NCBI RefSeq assembly: GCF_018853465.1
Contig: NZ_JABBOU010000162.1
Location: forward strand, 1-64,000
Length of the DNA: 64,000 nucleotides
Direction of reading: 5' to 3'
Source: Acidithiobacillus montserratensis
Lineage (GTDB): Bacteria; Pseudomonadota; Gammaproteobacteria; Acidithiobacillales; Acidithiobacillaceae
Positions within the stretch are counted from its first letter, which is position 1, and each line of letters begins with the position of its first letter. Made by a program: the position numbers and the translations under genes. Below the pieces are notes generated by a model. It had not been told where the DNA came from. It saw only the letters and a list, made by a program, of their open reading frames with translations, and ran no database searches. This document shows positions 57,264 to 64,000 of this stretch, piece after piece.

Positions 57264-58043
57264 ATGCGCCAGTCAATCACTCTCGTTTTTTTGGGCTCCT
57301 TATATCTCACCTTAGGGCTGGTCCCGATCCATGCCGCTACGGAACGCTGGAAAGGGCCATTGGCCCAGGCTTCTATGGCTTGCTTGCAACAGAATGCGGC
57401 TGCTTTGGCAACTATCCAGCAGAGCGCTGAGAAAGGTGAATATGAGGGAGTAGTTGCTTTAGCTGCCTATTGGGTCTGCAAATCTGACTCTTCCCAAGCA
57501 AAACCCTGGCTAGAGAAGGCCAGCGGGATGGGCAGCGGTTGGGCAAGCCAAGTCCTTGCCCAGTATTTGAGTAAAGAAAGCCCCTCGATGAATAACACTC
57601 AAAACTTACTCATTTATCTCACCCGGGCAGCTTTACAGGGCAACGCCTGGGCGGCGCGAGAACTGGGAGTGATATACCTCAATGGTGCTGTTGGCTTAGC
57701 GGCCAACCCGGTAAAGGCGTCTTATTGGGCGCGATATGCCGAGGACGTGAAAGAAATTGTCCCTGACGTTTTCTATTTGGCTGAAAGCTATGCCAAGGGC
57801 TGGGGTGTACCCAAGAATCAAGAGAAGGCCAAAGCGTTGTATGCAGAAACTTTCACGACTTTGCGACAAGCGGTAGCCCAGGGCGATCCCTATGCCGACA
57901 TGTTGTTTTATCTCGCTTATAGCAAGGGCTATGGGGTCAAAAAAGACCCCAAAGAGGCCTTACACTGGGTGCAAAAGGCCGCCCAAAAAGGGTATCCAGA
58001 GGCCGTCGCAGCTTTGAAAGCTTTGTCTAATGGAGGCAAATAA
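57264..58043 (+). CDS. Secreted Sel1-repeat protein
   Basis: 259 residues with a signal peptide (LTLGLVPIHA) and about four Sel1-type repeats (for example YAKGWGVPKNQEKAKALYAE and YSKGYGVKKDPKEALHWVQKAA). Such proteins are periplasmic adaptors. The ATG at 57264 follows GAGCTAGGAAAC; a longer frame back to 57162 overlaps the receptor and is discarded. It ends one base before the phospholipase ATG and probably belongs to the same transcript. Confidence 0.82.
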   Translation: MRQSITLVFLGSLYLTLGLVPIHAATERWKGPLAQASMACLQQNAAALATIQQSAEKGEYEGVVALAAYWVCKSDSSQAKPWLEKASGMGSGWASQVLAQYLSKESPSMNNTQNLLIYLTRAALQGNAWAARELGVIYLNGAVGLAANPVKASYWARYAEDVKEIVPDVFYLAESYAKGWGVPKNQEKAKALYAETFTTLRQAVAQGDPYADMLFYLAYSKGYGVKKDPKEALHWVQKAAQKGYPEAVAALKALSNGGK

Positions 58044-58044
58044 C

Positions 58045-60129
58045 ATGAATCATGGAAATAATGGTTACAGCCGTCGCGATTTTCTTAAAACCCTTGCTGT
58101 GGCGGGTGCAGTAACAGCTACCTTACCTTTGTCCATTCAACGCGCCCTGGCAACACCTGCCTATTCAGCCAGTGGAAGTATTGAAGATGTTGAGCACATT
58201 GTTATTTTTATGCAGGAAAACCGCTCATTCGATCATTATTTTGGACATTTATCCGGGGTTCGGGGCTATAATGATCGTTTCCCATTATCCATACCCGGCG
58301 GTCGAAATATCTGGGCACAACCGCGTCTAAGCGATCCCAGCGCCTTCATTTTACCTTACCATTTGAATACCTTAACGACCTCGGCGCAGGTGATCGGCGA
58401 TCTGGATCATAGTTGGTATAGCACCCACGCGGCCAACGCTGGTGGTCTTTTCAATGCCTGGCCGCTGGCGAAGACAGATCGGACGATGGGTTACTATCTG
58501 CGGGAGGATATCCCCTATCACTATGCGCTGGCAGATGCTTTTACGGTTTGTGATCATTATTTTGCTTCTCTGGCAGGTCCCACCCACCCCAATCGTGCTT
58601 ACCAGTGGACTGGAATGGTGGACCCCTCCGGCAAGGGAGGTGGACCTCTGATCAATAACAACGATTACATCACAGATCCAAAAAAATTTCCGCCGGTAAA
58701 GTGGACCACTTACCCTGAGCGACTACAGAAAGCTGGTGTCACCTGGCAAGTCTATCAGGAAGGCACCAATCTGAGCTTTGAAAAACCCTTCGAGGGTAAT
58801 TACGGCGACAATCCGCTGCAGATGTTTCAGCAATATGTAGATGCTTCTAACGATTCACCTTTGCGCAAGCGCGGAATATCTGTACGCGGCTTACGCAAAT
58901 TCCGTGAGGACGTCCTTCATGATCAGCTTCCGCAGGTTTCCTGGATTGTGGCTCCGGCTGCATATACAGAACACCCTTCCTATGCCCCTGCTTACGGAGC
59001 AGTCTATATTGCCCGGGTGCTGGAAGCCCTGACGGCCAATCCCAAGGTTTGGTCACGTACGGCGCTCTTCCTGAATTATGATGAAAACGACGGCATTTTC
59101 GATCATATCATCCCCCCCCAACCTCCGACTCCCGTGCGCCCGGGTAAGAGCACGGTCAGCACGGCGGGCGAAGTGCATGATATGGTCAATCCAGGGCAGG
59201 CCCCGCTGTTTCTTCCCGATGATCTTCCTTATGGTATGGGACCACGGGTACCGATGATCGTCATTTCTCCCTGGAGTCGGGGCGGTAAAGTTTGTTCCGA
59301 AGTTTTTGACCACACCTCTGTACTTCGCTTCGTTGAAAAACGCTTCGGAGTGTCAGAACCCAATATTACCGATTGGCGTCGTGCTGTGGCAGGTAACTTG
59401 ACCTCCGCATTCGATTTTTCACGAACGGATCTGCGTAAATATTTCTTGCCCAGCACGACCAACAATTTTGCACTGGTGGAACGTTCCGTAGCCGAGTTAC
59501 CTCTGCCTCAGGTACCCACTGCAGGATCACAGGATAAAATCATCTCCCAAGAGGTCGGTCAACGCCCGGCTATGCCTATCGACTACCGACAGACTTTGCA
59601 AATACAAGCCGATGCGAATGGTTACAGCATCCATTGCCAGAATCCCTCAAGCCTTGGAATTTGTTGTTGGGCCTACTGGGATGGCAGCACAACGCTTCCA
59701 CAACGTTACACTATCGGTAAAGGGCATTCTCTGGAAGATCATGTCACTTGGCCTAACGACGTTCCCGCGGCTATGACAATCTACGGACCCAATGGCTTCA
59801 TCCGCAAATTGAAAGGACAAGGTCAAAGTCATTTGATGGTGTCAGAGGAATATTTGCGCAATGGCAACATCCGTATTGTTCTACATAACCTAGGCCAGGA
59901 TTCTCGGCAGATTCAAATCCATGATAAGGCCTATGGAGCCGAACCCCGCAACCTGCACCTCGTCGCTAATGCGATACAGACAATGGATTTTCCTCTTACC
60001 GCCAGTGACCAATGGTACGATCTTGAGATCAAGGACAAGTCCCATACTTGGCGTTTAGCTGGTCATGTGGAGACTGGTCACATGAGCAAAACAGACCCGG
60101 CCAATAAGGAACCCGTCTTGCAACTCTGA
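58045..60129 (+). CDS. Tat-exported phospholipase C/acid phosphatase-family enzyme 1
   Basis: 694-residue phosphoesterase (PF04185-type). Twin-arginine signal near the N-terminus (SRRDFLK), catalytic domain with EHIVIFMQENRSFDHYFGHLSG, later DENDGIFDHI and HTSVLRF, then two C-terminal beta-rich repeats of the phospholipase C type (DUF756-like). Such enzymes cleave phosphatidylcholine or other phosphodiesters or monoesters at the cell surface. GGAGG precedes the ATG. It is paired with a paralogue immediately downstream. Enzyme specificity is not readable from sequence. Confidence 0.88.
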   Translation: MNHGNNGYSRRDFLKTLAVAGAVTATLPLSIQRALATPAYSASGSIEDVEHIVIFMQENRSFDHYFGHLSGVRGYNDRFPLSIPGGRNIWAQPRLSDPSAFILPYHLNTLTTSAQVIGDLDHSWYSTHAANAGGLFNAWPLAKTDRTMGYYLREDIPYHYALADAFTVCDHYFASLAGPTHPNRAYQWTGMVDPSGKGGGPLINNNDYITDPKKFPPVKWTTYPERLQKAGVTWQVYQEGTNLSFEKPFEGNYGDNPLQMFQQYVDASNDSPLRKRGISVRGLRKFREDVLHDQLPQVSWIVAPAAYTEHPSYAPAYGAVYIARVLEALTANPKVWSRTALFLNYDENDGIFDHIIPPQPPTPVRPGKSTVSTAGEVHDMVNPGQAPLFLPDDLPYGMGPRVPMIVISPWSRGGKVCSEVFDHTSVLRFVEKRFGVSEPNITDWRRAVAGNLTSAFDFSRTDLRKYFLPSTTNNFALVERSVAELPLPQVPTAGSQDKIISQEVGQRPAMPIDYRQTLQIQADANGYSIHCQNPSSLGICCWAYWDGSTTLPQRYTIGKGHSLEDHVTWPNDVPAAMTIYGPNGFIRKLKGQGQSHLMVSEEYLRNGNIRIVLHNLGQDSRQIQIHDKAYGAEPRNLHLVANAIQTMDFPLTASDQWYDLEIKDKSHTWRLAGHVETGHMSKTDPANKEPVLQL

Positions 60130-60216
60130 GTTTGGCTATTTGGGATAGTCTGGAATCAATGGACAAACAGATGAATATTACGTTTGAAAAGCCAGATCGA
60201 AAAGGGACAGATCATA

Positions 60217-62286
60217 ATGAAAAGACGTGATTTTCTTAAAAATTTAGGCATTGGCGTAAGTCTTACGGCATTTCTAGGAAATTCTGTTTCCCGAGCAGCT
60301 TTGCTTCCAGCAAACAATCGCTCTGGAACATTGGAAGATGTAGAACATATTATTGTTTTTATGCAGGAAAATCGATCATTTGATCATTATTTTGGCCACC
60401 TCAATGGTGTACGAGGATATAACGATAGATTCCCACTGACGTTACCAAACGGCAAACCAGTCTGGTTTCAGGGGCGCATGAACGACCCGAGTAAACATAT
60501 TCTTCCTTTTCATCTGAACACACAAAAAACCTCTGCGCAATTCATACAAGATCTTGATCATAGCTGGGCTTCTCAACATGGTGCCATTGCCGGTGGCCTC
60601 ATGAACGCCTGGCCATTGAATAAAACTGACATGACGATGGGGTATTTCGAGCGCCAGGATATTCCCTTTCATTATGCTCTTGCTGATGCTTTCACGGTTT
60701 GTGACCATTATTTTGCATCTATTCCAGGACCCACTGAACCCAATCGTTGTATGTTATTCAGTGGTACTATAGATCCTGACGGTAAAAATGGCGGACCATT
60801 AATTGATGATGCTAATTATTGGCCTGGCAATGGTCCTAATGGCTACCATAAAACCGAGCCATTTACTTGGCCAACTTATGCAGAACGTCTACAAGATGCG
60901 GGAATATCCTGGAAGGTGTATCAAGAACAATTGCATACGATCAACCATAATCCTATGACCGGATGTTATGGTGATAATGCACTGATGTATTTCAAGACCT
61001 TTGCTGAAGCACCGTCCAATTCTGAGCTGTATCGCAGAGCGGTCACTGAAGGTGGTATCAAAACACTCAGAGATGATGTGTTGCATGATCGCTTACCACA
61101 AGTATCCTGGATTGTTACGCCGGCAGGGTATTGCGAACATCCTTCTTATCCTCCGGCTTATGGTGCAATGTATATTGCACGAGTATTGGACGCATTGACA
61201 AGCAATCCGGATGTTTGGGGAAAAACTGTCCTGCTTCTGGACTACGATGAGAATGATGGCTTTTTTGACCATGTGCCGCCCCCACAGCCGCCTACACCGG
61301 TTCGCCCGGGGAAATCAACTATCAGTACAGAAGGGATGATGCACGATCGCGTCAAAGCAGGCTGGCCGGTACTTTATAATCCCGATCAATTGCCTTATGG
61401 ACTTGGACCTCGCGTGCCAATGATAGCCATATCACCGTGGAGCAAGGGCGGTTATGTATGTTCCGAGGTATTTGATCACACTTCCGTCATTCGCTTTATT
61501 GAGAAACGCTTTGGAGTGAATGAACCAAATATTGCCGCTTGGCGACGTGCTGTATGCGGAGACCTGACTTCTGCATTTGACTTCACAAGGCCAGACGAAC
61601 GTCAGGTTTTTTTGCCCAGCACGGCGAACTATGTAGCGACGGTACATTATGAATCTACTTTGCCTGCTCCTGTGGTGCCTGAGGAGCAAGTTTTAGCTAT
61701 TCACCCGCAAGAAAACGCGCTGAGACGGCGGCGACCAATTAACTACAACACCAGAGTGGAACTGAAAGCAACCCGAAATGGAGTCCAGCTCAAAATACAT
61801 AATTCCTCTCCAATAGGGGTAGTATGTACCGCATATTGGGATGCCAGCTACGAGCTTCCATACCATTATACCGTTGGTAGTCATGATCATCTTGAGGATG
61901 AAATAATCATCCCCAAAGACCACAAACTGGCTTTCACATTGTACGGGCCAGATGGATATGTGCGCAAACTATCTGGCACAGGTCCAACCGGGTTAGTAAT
62001 AGACGAATCGCCCCAAAATAATGGAGATATTGCACTTCATTTTCACAATCACAGCTCAAACTTTCAGGCTGTACACATCAGTGACTGTAGTTACGGTCAG
62101 GCATCAAGATTCTTGAAACTGGATAGAGGTTCAAGCGCTCATATTATCTGGCCATTAGCAAAAAGTCACCATTGGTATGATCTAGAAATTAAAACTGAGA
62201 CGCATACTTGGCGTCTTGCCGGACACATAGAAACAGGAGAGGCAAGTTTTTCTGATCCGGCAAATATTAAACCAGTATTAATTTAA
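60217..62286 (+). CDS. Tat-exported phospholipase C/acid phosphatase-family enzyme 2
   Basis: 689-residue paralogue of the preceding enzyme with the same domain order: Tat signal MKRRDFLKN, catalytic core EHIIVFMQENRSFDHYFGHLNG, DENDGFFDHV and HTSVIRF, and two C-terminal repeats. About half of the aligned residues in the blocks I compared are identical. Codon use is visibly more AT-rich than enzyme 1, so the pair may have separate origins. ATG at 60217 with AAAGGGACAG upstream; an earlier in-frame ATG at 60184 would break the Tat signal. Confidence 0.86.
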   Translation: MKRRDFLKNLGIGVSLTAFLGNSVSRAALLPANNRSGTLEDVEHIIVFMQENRSFDHYFGHLNGVRGYNDRFPLTLPNGKPVWFQGRMNDPSKHILPFHLNTQKTSAQFIQDLDHSWASQHGAIAGGLMNAWPLNKTDMTMGYFERQDIPFHYALADAFTVCDHYFASIPGPTEPNRCMLFSGTIDPDGKNGGPLIDDANYWPGNGPNGYHKTEPFTWPTYAERLQDAGISWKVYQEQLHTINHNPMTGCYGDNALMYFKTFAEAPSNSELYRRAVTEGGIKTLRDDVLHDRLPQVSWIVTPAGYCEHPSYPPAYGAMYIARVLDALTSNPDVWGKTVLLLDYDENDGFFDHVPPPQPPTPVRPGKSTISTEGMMHDRVKAGWPVLYNPDQLPYGLGPRVPMIAISPWSKGGYVCSEVFDHTSVIRFIEKRFGVNEPNIAAWRRAVCGDLTSAFDFTRPDERQVFLPSTANYVATVHYESTLPAPVVPEEQVLAIHPQENALRRRRPINYNTRVELKATRNGVQLKIHNSSPIGVVCTAYWDASYELPYHYTVGSHDHLEDEIIIPKDHKLAFTLYGPDGYVRKLSGTGPTGLVIDESPQNNGDIALHFHNHSSNFQAVHISDCSYGQASRFLKLDRGSSAHIIWPLAKSHHWYDLEIKTETHTWRLAGHIETGEASFSDPANIKPVLI

Positions 62287-62338
62287 TTAAGAAGTAAGTA
62301 ATTTTATCGCACCCAACCATTATCTACATGAGGAATTT

Positions 62339-64000
62339 ATGAAGCATCTTTTTTTATCCAGAAAAGCATTAGTCATGGCTCTGTTTTCTACAGGAGTTAT
62401 CGGCATAAGCGATTTATCAACAGCTTATGCGGATAACATAACAACATCTCCCGCCATCAATGTCGGTGAAGTCAATGGCCAGGCACCAGGTGCTTCAGAG
62501 CGAAACAAGGGCAATAAAAAGAAAGTTGATATTAACTCACCGGTACAAAAAGTACATATATCTCAGCGAAATATTGAAGATAACACGCCATCTGGTGGCA
62601 GTGTTGTGGAAGCCATTGCTGCTACCACGCCCGGCTTCCAGGCGCGCCGTACTGGCACATCTAGCGGAGCAAACAGATATCAAATTCGACTGAATGGTAT
62701 TCAGATTGGCTTTGATGAAACCGGCCAGGCAGAAATGAATGGTAACCAGGTGCTTATGGATGGAATACCTTTGAATAATCCATTAGCTTCATATCATGGA
62801 TTTTCTACGGCAGAACTGCCAATTTCTTCGATGTTTTCCGGTATCAATGTCGTCTATGGACCTGGTACCGCCAAACAGCACTGGTTCGACTCCATGGGGG
62901 GTACCATTGATTTTCAGACGAAATCTTCGGGTGAGAAGCCTGCGGCTTTTGTGGACATCGGAGCTGGCAGCTTCAATGCCTATAATGCCAGTACTGGCAT
63001 TTCCACCGGTTCAATGGATGGCTGGAAAACCTATATCGCTGGAGGCTATACCAGAACAGGACAGGCGCGTGTGAGCCCTTCCCTCACCGGCCCATCCGAG
63101 AGCTCCGCAATTTTTGTCAAAACACAAAAAAAATACCAGGATGGTAAATTCACCATGGGATTTTATTTCAATCATACCGAAGAAAATCGGCCACATCTGA
63201 TCCCCGTATATCCATTTGCAGGTGGATCCGTTAATGGAAATGGCGTGCAAGGCCCTGCCTTAAGTCAGGTTACCTCTGGTTTTTACTATACCCCCTCCAG
63301 CGATCTCTGGAGGAAACATGAAAAATATATTACCTATCTGGGTTATTTAAAACTCACCACGGACTTATCCAAAAATGTTAAATTTCATAACGCCGTCTGG
63401 TATCGTGCCGGCAACCGTCTTAAAGTCCGGGTAGATAATTACCCCATGGCCCCGAAACTGAATACGGAATACTATCCTACTTCATCAGGGAATTTTGGGT
63501 ATCGTGGCGATTTCACTATTGACCTCCCCTATAATAAAATCGATGTCGGTGGTTATTATCAGCAAACCACCTATGATTCAGCATTCGCGGGATACTCATC
63601 CTTTATACCAGGATTTGAATTAGGCAGTAACAACCCGCTTTATTATCGTGATGATCATGATCATTGGAGTGCAGCCAGCGCTTTTCTGCAAGATAAAATT
63701 ACCCCAGTCTCATTTATCTCCATAACTCCTGGCCTTAACCTCATCAATTATCACATTTCAGTGAATAATGTGACCTCTGTTTCAGCTGAAGACTTGTATC
63801 CCGGCGATACTCTCGGAGATTTCCCCAAGGTTCCCGGCGATACCGTAAACTTTACCAGGCTTGCACCCAGCGTCGCCATTAATGCGGCCATTACTCCGTC
63901 ACTCCACGCCTTTGGAACATGGTCACAAAATTATCAAACGCAAATAGATAGTGCTTATGGAGAAGGTGCCTCGCATCCGGTAATTGCTCCAAAAAAACCT
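62339..64000 (+). CDS. TonB-dependent outer-membrane receptor 2 (truncated by window end)
   Basis: 554 codons visible, open to the last base. Signal peptide, then AINVGEVN (the same element as in receptor 1), plug domain with VVEAIAATTPGFQARRTG and YGPGTAKQHWFDSMGGTIDF, and the first part of a barrel. ATG at 62339, five bases after GAGGA. It is a paralogue of receptor 1, and its position after the second phospholipase completes a receptor-enzyme-enzyme-receptor arrangement. C-terminus lies outside the window. Confidence 0.88.
   Translation, partial: MKHLFLSRKALVMALFSTGVIGISDLSTAYADNITTSPAINVGEVNGQAPGASERNKGNKKKVDINSPVQKVHISQRNIEDNTPSGGSVVEAIAATTPGFQARRTGTSSGANRYQIRLNGIQIGFDETGQAEMNGNQVLMDGIPLNNPLASYHGFSTAELPISSMFSGINVVYGPGTAKQHWFDSMGGTIDFQTKSSGEKPAAFVDIGAGSFNAYNASTGISTGSMDGWKTYIAGGYTRTGQARVSPSLTGPSESSAIFVKTQKKYQDGKFTMGFYFNHTEENRPHLIPVYPFAGGSVNGNGVQGPALSQVTSGFYYTPSSDLWRKHEKYITYLGYLKLTTDLSKNVKFHNAVWYRAGNRLKVRVDNYPMAPKLNTEYYPTSSGNFGYRGDFTIDLPYNKIDVGGYYQQTTYDSAFAGYSSFIPGFELGSNNPLYYRDDHDHWSAASAFLQDKITPVSFISITPGLNLINYHISVNNVTSVSAEDLYPGDTLGDFPKVPGDTVNFTRLAPSVAINAAITPSLHAFGTWSQNYQTQIDSAYGEGASHPVIAPKKP

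Overview
The window is a gene-dense bacterial chromosome segment from a Gram-negative proteobacterium. Evidence for an outer membrane includes lpxH, a Pal/OmpA-type lipoprotein, TonB/ExbBD and TonB-dependent receptors. Gene content, moderate GC and family types are most like an acidophilic chemolithoautotroph of the Acidithiobacillus type. That assignment is inference from resemblance; no rRNA or other marker gene is present. No tRNA, rRNA, CRISPR array, insertion sequence or prophage was recognised.

Layout. 1-13.7 kb is housekeeping: the 3' part of acs, clpB with a sigma-32-type promoter, an MFS gene, and the minus-strand run xseB-ispA-dxs-folE2-aroC. Divergent to this run are a fosmidomycin-resistance-type exporter, a TonB-like protein, a 57-residue membrane peptide and a DUF3429 protein. 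13.7-21 kb carries xseA, ppiB, lpxH, a P-type cation ATPase, a small basic protein and a TauE/SafE permease. 21-23.4 kb is a small, AT-richer island of poorly characterised, mostly membrane genes behind a PhoB-box-like promoter. 23.4-32.4 kb carries leuA, an Lrp-type regulator, a PfkB kinase, a small MscS channel, a FAH-family enzyme, a truncated haemoglobin, speA, phoH and bcp. At 33.3-34.1 kb, between a Fur-family gene and a penicillin-binding protein gene, sits a glutathione-S-transferase gene flanked by integron attC-type sites. It looks like a lone gene cassette without an integrase. 34-52 kb carries the PBP (unusual active-site motif, fused LysM), a GT39 glycosyltransferase, pal, ligA, a HAD hydrolase, an ABC exporter fused to a frameshifted CPBP protease, smc, queF, a ribulokinase-like kinase, a DUF481 barrel, a Sel1 protein and a CDF metal exporter.

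53.4-64 kb is the most distinctive region: exbB-exbD, TonB-dependent receptor 1, a Sel1 protein, two tandem Tat-exported phospholipase C/acid phosphatase-family enzymes, and TonB-dependent receptor 2 (cut by the window end). A three-repeat PhoB box with a correctly spaced -10 lies upstream. I read this as a phosphate-starvation system: periplasmic or secreted phosphodiesterases act on phospholipid-like or phosphate-ester substrates, and dedicated energised outer-membrane receptors import the substrates or products. Two further PhoB-box-like arrays (at 21.05 kb and 41.58 kb) suggest the unknown-function island and the ABC-CPBP locus belong to the same regulon. The regulon assignment is inference from sequence pattern.
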